A stretch of 64,000 nt of DNA from Polytrichum commune. Lineage: Eukaryota; Streptophyta; Polytrichopsida; Polytrichales; Polytrichaceae. Each line of letters opens with the position of its first letter. The first letter of the stretch is position 1. Shown piece by piece: positions 32,950 through 46,275 of the stretch. The notes beneath the pieces were generated by a model. It had not been told where the DNA came from, made no database searches, and saw only the letters and a program-made list of their open reading frames with translations. The stretch is from positions 22,663,666-22,727,665 of the forward strand of contig OX485807.1 of the NCBI GenBank assembly GCA_950295325.1, written 5' to 3'. The translations under genes and the position numbers were made by a program.

Positions 32950-33860
32950 AAATCATGTTAATTTTGTCTATAATATTCAATTCATAGTATCCAAACTAGT
33001 GTTTTTACATTTTAAAATACATTTTCCAATAACAATATATATATTTCCTTTTGAAAACAGTTTAATTAGTGCTGGAGTGGTAAAGGTACTAAGGTATGTG
33101 GATAACTAATGAGAGGAGAGAGGATGATAAGCCAAGGGAGTGGTGAGTCATCCACTTATTTGAGTCGATTATTGGATGTAAGCAATCAACTCGTGGATAA
33201 AGTATGGGAATTATGGATGAAAGTGTGCCTTCATGGATGAAATTGTGTGACGCATTCTAATAGCCTTTATTGCAATTGGTTGGATGAGCAATTGGTTGTG
33301 GTATTGCTCCATCTCATAGTTGGTCTAAGTTTACATGTAATCTTGAAACACGCATCACGAGAAGTAGAGGCCTCTCACAAAATATTGTCTTCTTTCAAAG
33401 GTGAACAACATGAACAAGCGCGAACAAGCCGGCCTGCACTTTTCTCTCCCAAAGGCAAGCTTCTAAGTCTCCATGCAAACATTTGTTTCACCTGAATATA
33501 CTAGGTTCGCAATTATTGTCGGGGTGGTCCAAAAGTGGTGGAGCGCACCAGATCAAGTGCTAGGAAGGTCGCCAATTTGAATAATATTCCGGCCTTAGGG
33601 GATGAACCTCATAGTCCCCATGAGATCTATGTTAAGGCTTTGGGTTACCCTTAATGCCCCCAGAGGATGTTTTAGTCCAAATGATAGATGTTGGAAGTAT
33701 GGATGGGGATGCAATTTTTTTTTGTTTTTTTTGTTTTTTTGTTTTGCTCAACTTGTTTGTGGTGCAATAGACGGCACATGCGTCTACTCGTGACGATTAG
33801 AAATGAATAAAAAATAACATAAAGGAGTTATTTTGAAATGCACTAAGAATCATTGTGCTA
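32950..33860. other. Intergenic DNA, nothing recognised
   Basis: Includes a T-rich run (33715-33745). No supported gene. Confidence 0.4.
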
Positions 33861-33863
33861 TTG

Positions 33864-34185
33864 CACTAAATAGGATATTTAGTGTTGGATACACTAAATA
33901 CAAATCATACCCTAAATGTCAATAACCCTATGAAAGTAAGTAACATTAAATGGTAAACTCAAACACTAAATATCAACTATGGTAATATGTGGAAGTTACA
34001 TGTTTGAATTTAGTGTTAGTAAGGATATGAAAAAAAAACAAAAAAAACAATGTTAAAAGGAGAATTCCAACATATCTTCTAGCATATCTTCTAACACTAG
34101 TTGTTAAAAAATTGAAAATTAGTGTTGAGCATGTAGGGTGGTAACAACATTAAATATAATCAAACGCCAAATATCCTATTTAGTG
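33864..34185. mobile_element. MITE, family A copy 2
   Basis: Inverted relative to copy 1 (608-927) and similar over its length (for example AATATCAACTATGGTAATAT and GTTACATGTTTGAATTTAG, which appear reversed there). The left end CACTAAATAGGATATTTAG and the reverse complement of the right end CACTAAATAGGATATTTGG form the inverted repeat. The right flank is TA, the left flank TG. Confidence 0.82.
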
Positions 34186-34189
34186 TAGT

Positions 34190-35205
34190 GAACATTTCCC
34201 ACTAGTTGAATGCACGATATCTCCAATAAAATAAACATTCTTGTGCTAAACATTTCACTAAATCTCGCAAAAATAAGTTCAATGAAGAAATTTGTACTAC
34301 ATTCAGATAATTTACACATATAATGTCTTAAAAAGATATTGAACTAATTTTAAGACATGCGTAAATTGATAAGAAATGCACATTAACTGAAACTTGATTG
34401 CAAGAACCTTTTCATGATCATGTACAATGTGGAAATTAATGACCCGTATGTGTCCTCAATTAATACAAGTATTCACTCAATCTAACATTTCTTTTATGTA
34501 TTGTCCATGTATTGCCATAATCAACTCTCATGTTTTGAGACATCACATCTCTACATGTGCCTAGAACACCCAAAAAGATCTAATGTGAAGTTATTTATTC
34601 TTGATTTATGAAGATTTTGTTTCATTCCAACCTACAAAAACACTTGCACGAGAGTACTTGAAAATACCAATTACATGAGACCCATATTGACATGATCATT
34701 AGATGGACATGTACTAATGAGTTTGCATCACAAAGTTTTTACATCCTAGCCTTCCAACCTTCCTAGTATATGGACCCACAAAATTAACGTTTACGATAGA
34801 TCATGTGGCTCGCACTTATCAAATCAATGTGAGATCATGCAACATACAAATTCCATATGCAAATGGTATAAGGGTTCAAGTGAGAAATGAAAGTATTACA
34901 ATTTTAATATCTCACATCCATAGTCCCAAGCAAGCAAGGATCGGATTGTAAACAAGAGCCCGTGCCTCCCTCTCATGCATGGACGACCGATAAGTTACTA
35001 GAACATAACACTTGACCATGTTCCATTACCGCAAGGTATGCAGTAAACTCTATCATGTACCGAGGATTCTCAAACATGCAAGACCAATGAGTTCAAATCC
35101 ACGTCAGTAAAAGCAAGGTTGTTTTGAAATTTTCTTTTTCTTTTTCTTTTCTTTGCTTATGTGCAAATCCACAATATTTGTGGACCGTTCAATTTGGAAG
35201 CACAC
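34190..35205. other. Intergenic DNA, nothing recognised
   Basis: AT-rich and non-coding by eye. Confidence 0.4.
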
Positions 35206-35209
35206 ACTA

Positions 35210-35591
35210 CACTAACTATCGAATTGAGTGTCACCAATCCTATCTATCTTGCTCAATACGAGTGTCCATGTAGTGTCACCAACACTAAATGTAAACCTAA
35301 CATTATTTGTCATTTTTCATTCATTTTTTTTTTGAAAAAAAATCAGGCATATAGATTTACAGTGTTGCAATTATTGTCACTTACTAAGCGGATTTTTCAT
35401 CCAAATTTCAATCATTCATGACAAAATTTCATTATAGAAATATCAACATACTAGATATACAAATTAAGAGTGGATGAACTAAAATAAGCTAGGATGACAA
35501 ATTTTGTAAAACTTATTCATAAGAAGGGTAATTAGAAAGAGCTTTTGTAGTGACATCAAATAGCATATGACACTAAACACAATGTTAAGTG
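35210..35591. mobile_element. MITE, family B copy 2
   Basis: The left end CACTAACTATCGAATTGAG and the reverse complement of the right end CACTTAACATTGTGTTTAG are the most diverged ends of the family. TA precedes the left end. The interior shares the blocks AACATTATTTGTCATT, TTTTTCATCCAAATTTCAAT and CATTCATAAGAAG with the other two copies. Confidence 0.78.
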
Positions 35592-35599
35592 CACATCCC

Positions 35600-38500
35600 C
35601 AACATTACATTCGAAGCGGCCGGGCTCTTGAATATGTTTCATAATGTGACTCATGGCACTTATTTGTGGAGAAATATCTGGCCTTGCAACTTGTCTCCAA
35701 GTAGTCTTTGCATGTGTCTTGGACCTTTATGTTGACTCTTGGAACGTGTAGCTTAGGAACTTACCATGGACATGCAAAGGTTTGGCCCCACAAGGATTTT
35801 AAGCCCATTTTATACTCGACGTTGAATTGGGGGCCGGCCCAAACTCTAAAAATTTCAACCAATAGGATTGCTCAATTTCATTAGATCCATACCAAGGGCT
35901 TTATGCACCCTAACTTCTGTAATGTCGCTCCCTCTCGTATGTTCCAAAACCCTAGGGAACTTACGTGCTTAATTAAAGTCTCCCCTCCTCGTTGCCCCAT
36001 TTCCCTCCCGGATTTCATGGGTTTTGACATTAAAATAATATAGCAAAGAATTTAAGCCACACGCTCGCATGCATCATGTTGTCATCATTGTCATATTGCA
36101 ATGTTGACTTTGTTTTACTCCGTAATGTCACGTGCTACACTACTTCTCTATTATTACACGTCCAAGTTAACATCACAAAACCTCCTTAATATCACATGCA
36201 CTTTGCTTGCCACATGCATGATATTAGGAAGGTTGGAGTGTATTGGGGTTGGGTCCGAACATTTATTGTCCAGGTGGCATCTTAGGATGCAAAATTTTGG
36301 CGCCAAATTTTTGGGCCAGCTTAAATAAAATGGGAGAAGGTTTTCCTTGGCCCTAACTCTCAAAATGGGTCAAACTGGGCTCATCCGTTGGATAATGAAC
36401 ATCTCTACCGTTGATTCACATAAGGTTAAGTCCCTTCATTAAACTTTCCTCCCAAGAACACCGAGACCTAAAATTGGGCCTCGTCACTTTACATGAGACA
36501 AGGTCGAGTCCAAAAAAAATTGGGTTGGATTGAGGGGTTAATGCTTGACAATTGGGGTGGTGCTCGGGCCTGCCCCATGCCGTGTATAAAGTCACCCTTG
36601 GCTTCTTGAATGGCTTGTGAAGTGACTTTGGAAAAATACTTACACCACTTTGACCAATAGCAATCTCAAATTCACTGTATGTTCCTTTAAACATATAGGG
36701 GATATATAGCTAAGGTCGAGTGGGTAACATTAAGGTCCAAGTCCATTGACTAGGACATAGGCAAAATGCCTCCCCTTTTAAAAGCTCATCACAAGTTTTT
36801 GGCCTCCATAATCCACAACAATATGCAACATCAAGGTGTTGTACCCTAGCATTGGGATTTTTGGGAGCACCATGACTCATTTATGTTGCGCCATCTTCAC
36901 ATAAATGAACAATATGCAATTACTACACCTCTCACTATGTGAAGGCAAATCGACTAGTGGACCTCCTAGGCTTCCCCTTACCAAAACTTATCCAAATTTT
37001 AAATCATAAGTCTTGTTGTCAAATTGCATGTTTGTCACGCAGGGTATGGCACCGGCATTGGCATGGCAAGTTACTACAAACACCGGCCATGAATTTAGAC
37101 CACAACCAACTTCCCCGTTTAAAAAAAAGACTTTCATCTATAGGTTGTGTAATGTTATGTCACGAGATTTTATCTTGGGAAGCCTTTAGTTTGAGGGAAA
37201 GTTGGTGAGTATATTTGTGAACGCAATCGACCCCACCCCCATGGTGGTCCGTTTTTTGTGCTCGAGTTACCCAAATTTGGCAACCCACCACATCAAAATT
37301 CTTCTCATTTGACTCACGTCCATGTTGGGGTGCCAAACTTTTAAGGGTTAAAGAACTTACCATGCATCTCATTCACCCTCACTATACTTATGTGGACGAT
37401 GGTCGCTTCGTTTGTAAGGATGGGCATGGGGCCATTGTTGGAGTGCATGAGTTGCACAAGCATATCATCGCCGAGGAATGTGATGCCAAAGTGAGCATCT
37501 CTTGTTGTTTTCGTAAACTTGTTGAGCTCAATTTTTGTCCTTGCTAGGTGAGAGTGGGAAGATGGTGCTAGCATCAATGAACTACTATGGTAAGCAAGGC
37601 AAGTCCTTATATTTGGTAAGACCACTCTCAGGTTTACCGTTGAGGGATAATTAGTCGCCATTTCTTCATGGTTTTCAATTTACGTGGTCCAAAGTGTGGC
37701 ACGAAGAAAACATTGGGAAGAAGAAGAAGAAGAAATTGGTTTTATGTAGCCAATGTGACACGGAGCGATCATTGTCAACCTTTGCTATCTTAGGGTTTTG
37801 CTTCTGTCACCATGTCACGTGTACAGTGCACCCTCATGCCTTGATCACACCAAACTCTCCATCCGGTTCCGGCCGTGAAATTGTTGGAGATTATGTTAAG
37901 AAATAGATGTTGGTCCACCACTTTTCACATTATTATAATCGGATATGTTGATGGATGGTGCCATAAATGGTTGGTGTGATCAGCTACTCCATGCCCCCAA
38001 AAGACGAAGAACCAACAGAAAACACTTGATGTGTCGACAAAGTGTTTTGGTGGATAAACCCCCGTCAAATTTGAACAAACTTAATATTAGCAATTAGCAT
38101 GATATTGTTCAACCATATAGTTTGTGCTTCAAATTATGTGGTTTTGCAAGAACAACAAAGTCTTCAATTGAGAATCCTAGGCTATTGCCAAGCTATATAT
38201 TATTGTGTGGCAACATGTCCAAGGACACACGTGCCTTATTATTGCATGGACAAAGGTATTGCAAAAGATCAAGTCCACCATAACATGTGAAGGTTGGTAT
38301 CTTGAGCAATTTGACCAAACTTGGGGTCTCTATGAAGTCATTTGCAATTGCCAAGTGGGAGGGCATACGGTTTCCTTTGTTGGCTTTGTCTGTAGAACAG
38401 AGACTATGCATCGACTTTTCTGTTTCAAGAGAAAATTTTGTAACCACTTTGCGTTCACACTTGGACGTTTCTTGTTCTTGCTATTTTTGGTCCATTTTAT

Positions 38501-40200
38501 TTAATGTGGATGTTAACTATAGTGTTATATATATAGTTAATTATAGTTTCTCCTAAAGTGTATTGAAAAACTCCTAGTTAAGTATAGTTATTTTGGTAGC
38601 TTCAGTTGTTGACCCGCATTTGAGAAAATGGTGCACAAAATTCAAGAAAGTTTTGGTTATAGGTATAGAAAATAGCCATGGACTGGAATGAGAAAACTGG
38701 ACAATTACAATTGTAGTCTTTCATAAGAAAGGACAGAGCCTCACGGTTCTACCGTTTCCTTGTTTGAAAGAGTGCACAAGGTTAGTACCACTTGTGATGC
38801 TGAGAAAATTCGCCACCACTATCACTAACATTCGTTTGTATCCGCCACTTGTACAATGGAAGTCAACCCATAATAAAGATATGGAGTTTTTTTTGGTTTC
38901 TCTTAATTCTGCCCAAAAAATTGAGAATATACAACTGTTGCAAAGTTGAAGTTTCAAACTAGGGTAAGTAGTGAAAATCATGCTTTTATAATTATGGATG
39001 ATGAGATGGATGAGATTCTCGATAGAACTATATAGATCATGTAGAAAGTGGATTACATAAATGTAACGATTTTGATTTTGAAACGGGGAATTCATTAACG
39101 CCTTCTAAAGGTGTTTAAAGTTCATTGATTGGATGATGCTTCTCTCCTCGGTGAACTTGAATGCCATTTTTTGAACACAACTCTTGTCCAAACCACCAAA
39201 GATGGTTGATTAGACAACATGTCCATGGGCATGAAAATATACATGATATTAGCACACAAGGATGTCATAATAATATTAAATTGTGTGTGTGTTCGTTCAA
39301 AAATATAACCATGGGATGCCACAACCAATGTATATCTAGTTGCATGGCTCCAAAGTTGTAATTCCATGTAATATATAAGGTTAGCATGGCCTCATTTGGT
39401 ACCTTGTCTTCGATGGACACTTATAAGCGAGTGGAGTGAGGTTGTGGATTTGAGAACAAACACCAAAGAGGCACATATTTGGAAGAAATCAGACTATGTG
39501 CTCATAATATGTTTACAAATTTAAGCTCAATAATTAACATGACTTGGGGGGGGGGGGGTTGTGGAACATGTATGACTATTCAATAATAAAGATAATGTTT
39601 ACTTTGACAATGCTTAAGATGTTAACGTGAGCTCCAAAATATATGAGAAAAATAACAACAAGCACAATTTGGATTTGGTAATTGTCTCACACCGATTTTG
39701 TGTTATGTAGCTTATAGAAAGTGTGTGCATAACTTAAAGTGTTTGTTTCAGGCACCGCTTAGCATTTGAGGTAGATGGGTCTTAAATGGTTTGTTTTTCC
39801 AACTAGCCCACTTCTCCTAGGATATGAAACACACTGTAATTAGTACGAGATGGTTAGCAAATCCAAACCAAGGTTGTAGCCACTTTCCTCGTAATTCTCG
39901 GGAACTTGAATACAAATATCTCAATCATTATGAAAGTGACAAACCTCATGCTCATTAAACGATCACATAGATACCCTCAATTACGTTCACTATTGAGCCT
40001 AGAACGGTTATAGCATTTTCAACAAGTACTCCAATCTCTTCTGAACACACACATTTTTATATTTGTTCATGGATCATAACATTACTAAGCAACTAGATGA
40101 TGGTCCCTCTCCAAAGAAAGAGGTTGCGTTTAAAAAAACACTATGATGAATTATAGTCGCTTGTTGAAAACTCTACATTACACAACATGAGTCAATGTTT
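35600..40200. other. Unclassified repeat-like DNA with small ORF relics
   Basis: No gene is supported. Open frames at 37362-37547 (plus; YVDDGRFVCKDGHGAIVG) and 38721-39095 (minus) look like coding relics but match nothing I know. Around 39420-39540 is a diverged copy of dispersed family I. A G run is at about 39546. Confidence 0.3.
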
Positions 40201-40204
40201 GGGG

Positions 40205-40435
40205 AGATTTATGGACATAATCGGTTGATGTCCAGTGTGTCCAAGTCCAACCGGTTACATGTTGATATCTTTCGGTTTTCCCTCACTCAATCAAGGTGCA
40301 TTACCTAAACTCCTCTACAACGATTGGTACTTTTCTTGTAGCCTAGAACTTCAGCTAGTTATTTCTCAAACTAAACCGATGCAATTGTAACTAGCAGTTG
40401 GTTCTCATCGTTCAGTCGCACAAATGCTCCCCATA
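40205..40435 (-). repeat. Dispersed repeat family H, copy 2
   Basis: The reverse complement matches family H: it contains GAACCAACTGCTAGTTACAA, then GAAGTTCTAGGCTAC and CTTGGAC with CCGATTATG. It is more diverged than the copy at 62520. Confidence 0.6.
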
Positions 40436-40439
40436 AACA

Positions 40440-41130
40440 TGAAACCCCGGGATTAAAGGGAAAAATGCTCGCCAAATACACGATCCCACATAATGTAGCC
40501 AAGGAATTGAACAATGTGTATACCATGTGCACCCAACCACATAACATTCCTGAAGACTAAATGTGAGAAATATCTGGAAATATTTTGTGGAATATTGTCA
40601 GTGCCACAAAACGTTGTTATGGATCTGAATAATGCTATGCACGTACACCACCACTCATATATACGTGTCCGGTGACAACAAGCAACCAAATTAGGCATGT
40701 CTATCTTATCATGTGGAGTTCATTCGATTGTTTCCTTGGCCATGGCTTGATGCTCCTCATTTGAGGGCCCGGCAATTGAAGATGCCTTGGAAGATGGGTG
40801 GATATATTGAGAGAGGTGCGCGATCCAAAAGCTAACCGGCCGGCCATGCACATTTCTCGTGTCGTGGAGGTTAAAAAAAGGGGGGTGGGGGAACTAAGTC
40901 TTCTAACGAGGAGGAGCCTCGGCCGATCCCACTGCGTGGACGTGAAAGATCCCCCACACATACACTAACTTATTACGCGTCCATTATGATCATGTTATAT
41001 TTTAAAGCAGCTACTAAAAGTGGGTCTAAACTAAGGTGGTGCCAAGCTCGTTGGTTATGTATGGAATGCGGGAGATGGATATTCTAAGACGTTGTTAAGA
41101 CGTTGTTACGTGGTGACTTGAGTTGGTGAC
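40440..41130. other. Intergenic DNA, nothing recognised
   Basis: No supported feature. Confidence 0.4.
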
Positions 41131-41138
41131 TAGGCTAA

Positions 41139-41642
41139 GGCCACTTCACACACGAGACTGAGAGCCCGTGACCGTTACACTCTAAGGACTCTCATTGGTG
41201 GAAAAGGCGGAGCCGGTCCAAGTTCGCTTCCCACTACGCTTGAGGGATCAACGGAGTATGTGAATGCAAGATGGATGTAAAGTCTACATGAATTCCTACA
41301 TGGCATCGAATGGATCATGTTTCATGGTCACTTGGGCTATTTTCAAAAACCACCTCTTGGAGGTAGGCCTAACACAAAACTGGGAGACCGTGACTCTCCG
41401 AACGCTCATAATTGTTGGCATGTTCTATTTTATGACGTGTGAGGACCCACGTGGATATAAATTCATTGAGTAAGCATTTGGTTGAGGGCCTAGTTACATA
41501 TGACTTCACACTATACTTGAGGGTCCGTGACCACACTACATGATTTTGGAGATGTCTAGGGACGGCCTTTAGACACTTTCTTTTGGGCTCTCACAATTTC
41601 ATGGTCATGGTCATGGCTCTTGGCTTGTGTGTGAAGTGGCCC
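41139..41642. mobile_element. GGCCACTTCACACA MITE family, copy 2
   Basis: The left end GGCCACTTCACACACGAGAC and the reverse complement of the right end (GGGCCACTTCACACACAAGC) make an inverted repeat of about 38 bp. TAA flanks both sides (41136-41138 and 41643-41645). The 504-bp interior aligns with copies 1 and 3. Confidence 0.82.
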
Positions 41643-41712
41643 TAAGTGCACAAGGGTCTTGTTGTCTTGAGAGTTTTGTGAGAGCTCGGTTCACATAGGT
41701 CCCAACTCCTAA

Positions 41713-42200
41713 GGGCCACTTCACACACAAGACTGAGAGCCCGTGACCAATACACTCCAAGCACTCTCATTGGTGGAAAAGGCGGAGCCGGTCCAAGTTC
41801 ACTTCACGCCATGCTTGAGGGACCAACGGAGTAAGTGGATGCAAGATGGATGCACAGTCTACATGGATTCCTTCATGGCATCAAATGGATCATGTTTCAT
41901 GGTCATTTGGATTGTTTTCAAAGTCCACCTCTTGGAGGTAGGCCTAGCACAAAACCCAGGAGACCAAGGCACTCCGAACGTTCACAACCGTTGGTTTATT
42001 CTATTTCATCATGTGTGAGGACCTGCATGAATAGAAATGGCATTTGGTTGAGGGCCCGGTCACGTATGACTTCACACTACACTTGAGGGTCCGTGACTAC
42101 ACTACATGATTTTGGAGGTGTCTTGGGACAACCTTTGGACACTTTCTTTTGGGCTCTCATGACTTCAAGGTCACGGCTCTTGGCTCATGTGTGAAGTCCC
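41713..42200. mobile_element. GGCCACTTCACACA MITE family, copy 3
   Basis: Begins with GGGCCACTTCACACACAAGA after TAA (41710-41712). The right end reads GTGTGAAGTCCC: it lacks two bases of the expected GTGGCCC and has no matching TAA. The body is highly similar to copy 2, only 70 bases away and in the same orientation. Confidence 0.75.
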
Positions 42201-42210
42201 GAATCACTTA

Positions 42211-42530
42211 AGGTCAATCCATGCAATCTCAATCGTTGAGAGCATGGAAGTTGGGACTCACCACTTCACACAACATCATGAGTCTCAAGTATGACATGGA
42301 TGTCCATGTGGCAACACTTTTTGGAGGCGAGGCTTAAAAGTTGTGTTGAGAGTTGGGTCGAGCAAAAAAAACTAGACCTAACTTTGAGCACAAGTCCCGC
42401 GGATATTTTTGCATCAAATAATCAAGATTTGATTTTCATAATAATCAGTCATATCTTAATGGTTTCTTGAGGCTCAAAAGTTGGGACTTGCTCAAACGAG
42501 TGGGACTTGGGACCTCGTGTGAGTTGACCC
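42211..42530. mobile_element. Possible TTA-flanked MITE of a second family
   Basis: TTA flanks both sides (42208-42210 and 42531-42533). The ends AGGTCAATC and GGGTCAACT (reverse complement of the right end) form only a short inverted repeat. The subterminal words GGGACTTG and CTCAAAAG recur in reverse at 46373-46560, which supports a mobile family. Confidence 0.5.
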
Positions 42531-42539
42531 TTAATGTAT

Positions 42540-44425
42540 GGTTAGTTCGTCTAAGGTTGTTGACCCATTCCCAACTACCACTCCCATTTTTGCAGCTAAG
42601 GCCAACCTATTTCCGGGCAATACAATATCAATCTTTGATTACTATGGACATGGTTGAAATCCAATTAAGCCAAATGTTAGTGACAAAGTTGACAACTAGG
42701 CTTAGATCACAAGCATATTTAGGTGCCGTGAATCACCAATTACGGGAATCAAGCATTCTATGTTTTCTAAAGATTGGTGATTGGGAAGAGGGTAGCCTAC
42801 ATCACAAATATAGGTTGAAGAGAACATCCACTTGGAAAACTCATGGTGATATGTTTATCGCTAAAAAAATTAAAATTAAAAAACAAAAACCAACAAAAAC
42901 CAACAAAAAAAAATCTAATACAATATGAATTGCTATTACATCCACTCCTCTACATGAGGGGATCCCCCCCTTTCCCCCCTCTAATAATACCTAACTCACA
43001 CATATGCTTAAAGTTGCTTGAACGATCGGGAATGGGTCGGCTACCTTAACTTACCATCCATGGAGGAGACTACTAGGGATTTGTGGTGTATATATAAACT
43101 TGTCCATTGTAAAGGTGGAAATGTAGTGAATTGTATTATGACATGGAATGACTCTTTCAAGACGAAGTCACTTTGTAAATAGCATCAAAGACCTTGAATT
43201 AGTCTAGTGGAGTCTCCGAAACAAGTACTTAGAAGAGTTAGGAAATGCAGTGGATTAGAACACAAGATTCAATCAATTCATAGGAAAAAAATAGAAAACA
43301 TTTAGAGGTAACATAGGGTCCTTTATTCGTGAGAAATGGTCGTAAAAACACATAGGCATGTACTTAGACACTACCATTATGTGGACGTCGTGAAAAACAT
43401 ACCATATTAAGAAAGTGGTCATGTGTATACCCTAGATCCCAAAGATATTGTGCAACCAATTGACTTTGTGAAACCTCAATAGTGAAGTGTATCTAGAAGT
43501 ATTTTGCGTTGGAGAGAATCTACCAAAGAAGAGGTTGTATAAATTATACGTAAATGCGAGTCAACAACTATGAATACATAAATATCATGATCACATTCAT
43601 TTGATGAGTTATTGGAGAAGCATGCACCTTGTGAATGTGGTAATAGTTGTTTTTTTGTGGCCACTTGAACATCTAGCATATCCTTAAACCGTAAATATGG
43701 AGATTTCGAGACTATGATGTGAATATTGTGTTTCACAAGGATATATTTGCATTGAACAAATGTTAGGTTATAGTGTTTATAAACATCATGCATGTACATG
43801 CAAAATGTTATTAGAATTATCTAACCCAAGATTCATCTTCTATCATTTGTAATGCATCATTTGAAAACATTATCATGTATGCTCAGGGTTGCAAGAATGT
43901 TTGAAGCAAGTGTTCCCTTAGGGTGGGATATGCTTGTTATTTGTTTAGGGTGGTGTAGGATGGTTCTCATATTGTTTTGATACATGCATGGGAATTAAGG
44001 TGGCCTCAACTACTAGACTAAAGTGTATTATGTTATCTATATTTGCTATATCTTCTATGTGTAAGATTATTGGATTCAGGCATGTATATTTTGGTGGAAC
44101 CAAAAAACTTGTTTGAAAATAACTTTCCTAACAAACATAGCGTGCTATAAATGTAGGTCTCCTACACTGTGTAAGTGACAAGATGGTCAATGAATTTGAC
44201 CTCAAAAAAGGCATTTTAATAAGAATAAGGCACATGTACATTATACCCCCCCCCCAAAAAAAAAAAAAAAACCCTCTTAACACATATGTATAACACAATG
44301 TACACTAAGTGCCTACCCTATAGTGGAGTATAGTTGGAATGAATTGGCCTTCAACGTTGTAGGGGACTTGTTTTACTAGAGCTCCTTCATCCACAATAAA
44401 TGAGTTTACATACAAGCCACAAATC
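42540..44425. other. Intergenic DNA, nothing recognised
   Basis: Contains an A-rich stretch (42865-42920) and a C10/A15 homopolymer pair (44247-44272). The minus-strand open frame 43476-43799 (107 codons) has no recognisable motif. Confidence 0.35.
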
Positions 44426-44429
44426 TCAA

Positions 44430-44683
44430 GCAAACAATGAGAGAGTATTATCACGTATGAGTGTGCCTCACATTCATCCAACATACAAAACTTGAAATAG
44501 TATGCACCCTAGACGTTACTTCTTGTTAGTTGGTTCTACACTGGTATTAGTTGCATAGACTTGGTGCAGTCAAGGTCAAGTGATTCAAGACAAGTTGGCC
44601 ACAAATATGTAGGGGTCAAATTTGTATGTTGGATGGATGAGAGGTATGCTCATATGTGATAAATCCTTCTATCGGGAGGAGAC
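44430..44683. repeat. Dispersed repeat family J, copy 1
   Basis: Matches 48366-48600 in the same orientation: shared words are CATTCATCCAA, AAATAGTATG and GGATGGATGAGAGGTATGCT. About 250 bp, class unknown. MITE family B copy 3 begins right after it. Confidence 0.65.
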
Positions 44684-44685
44684 TA

Positions 44686-45046
44686 CACTAAATATTATAT
44701 TTAGTGTCACCAATTCTATTTGTCTTGCTCAATACTAATTGTAAGCTGCTCAAGTGTGGTGTCACCAACACTAAATGCAAATGTAACATTATTTGTCATT
44801 CCTTGTAGAAACTTTGGCCATTGTAGATAATACAATGTTGAAATTATTGTCACTTCCTAAGTGATTTTTCATCCAAATTTCAATCATCCATGACATTAAT
44901 TTATAATAGAAATGCTAGGATGCAAAATACACCGTACTTGTAAAGTTGAGATGATAATACTTGTAAACTCATTCATAAGAAGTGTCATTAGAAAAGTTAC
45001 CACAATCACATAAAATACCATATGACACTAAATACAATATTTAGTG
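44686..45046. mobile_element. MITE, family B copy 3
   Basis: The best-preserved copy. The left end CACTAAATATTATATTTAG and the reverse complement of the right end CACTAAATATTGTATTTAG differ at one base in these words. TA flanks both ends (44684-44685 and 45047-45048). The element is 361 bp with no coding sequence. The terminal word is itself nearly palindromic (CACTAAATAT...ATATTTAGTG). Confidence 0.88.
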
Positions 45047-45149
45047 TACTTATTTGCAACCAAAGTGTGTAACTTAACTTTTGTCATCACAAGAACTCAA
45101 TGATCTTCTTTCTAGCAAACTTATAACTTATAAGGAGCGTGGGCCTTAT

Positions 45150-45720
45150 GCGGTCACTCATCTTACTTAGATGCCTATATTTGAGTAGTAGGTACATGAA
45201 CAAGGTTTATACTTTAGAATGAACACTAAAAGGACATGTGTTACGATGACATTGGATCAGGTGTTCAACCTCTATTAGTAATTTTAGGTTCATTGTTATG
45301 TAATTGGAATGGTTTGTGTGATCACTTAAAAAGAATAAGTATCAGTTTTCATATTGTCTAATTTTAGAAGCTCAATACCAATTCAAGAACTAGCAATGAC
45401 AATATGAGTAATTTGTAGTCATTGATTATATCAATGAACTCATGGTGTGATCCATTAGTCAAGATTGGTTTTGAAGTTGGAAGTGCCCACAATAGAGCCA
45501 TGTACCTATTAAAGAGTGGTTGGGCCTTATGTGGTCACTCCCATGAATTGGACACCTATTATTTGAGTAGTATATGTGGCAAGGTTTGTAGTTCATATTG
45601 AATACCAAAAGGACATGTGCCATAATGTGGTTGAACTATATGTCAAAATCTATTAACTATTAGAGGGTCAATAGTTAATGAGATTGGGAAGGTATGTTGC
45701 TTGAAAGAAAGATGCTCTTC
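45150..45720. repeat. Dispersed repeat family I, two diverged copies in tandem
   Basis: Two copies lie about 350 bp apart, each starting with GGGCCTTATG(C/T)GGTCACTC, then CCTAT(T)ATTTGAGTAGTA, AAGGACATGTG and a TTCAACC/TTGAACT block. A diverged copy also lies at about 1640-1790. Confidence 0.65.
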
Positions 45721-45894
45721 ACTTGACCTTCTATTATATTTTCATCTCAACTCCAATTGTGAAACTTGAAATGACAATCATCTTGCGTGATTCGCAAATG
45801 CTAACGAGGCGAGGCAATTCCTTATTCGATCCATTGGTCAAAGTTGCATGTGAAGCTTGAAATCTGTTTGAAAATGCCCAAAATAGGGTCATGT

Positions 45895-46275
45895 ATCTTA
45901 CGGTGCTATTCTACTTTTTTTGGCGGACACCTTTATTTGGCTGGTGTGTTGTTGTGTGAGCATCAAAGAACAAACGCCATGAAGACACATGTTCAAAAAA
46001 GATTAGACTACGCTGTCAAATATTATTGACTACTCCGCACTCAATAGTGAACACAATTGAAAGAACAATGTATGTGTTTAGTTTAAAGAACCAACAAATG
46101 TGCACTTCCAATAACCATATGAAATCAGGTAGGTCCAATCTTCAATATGATTTTCGTTGATGCTTGCTAACGCAATGCAAGTTTTGTTGTGTAAATCTAA
46201 CCAATAGTAGTTGGAGAACACGAAAAATGAACCGAATAACACCCACATACATACCTTACATGACGAGGTCACAAG
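45895..46275. repeat. Dispersed repeat family I, long copy 2
   Basis: Same orientation as the copy at 15795-16200 and closely similar from GAGCATCAAAGAACAAAC to AATAACACCCA. Class unknown. Confidence 0.75.

Noticed and set aside
38721..39095. 124-codon minus-strand ORF as a gene
   Set aside because: No motif, start context or neighbour supports it; the plus strand of the same stretch is equally open in part.
44247..44272. C/A homopolymer pair as a functional site
   Set aside because: Most simply a slippage-prone homopolymer or assembly artefact; no function is supported.
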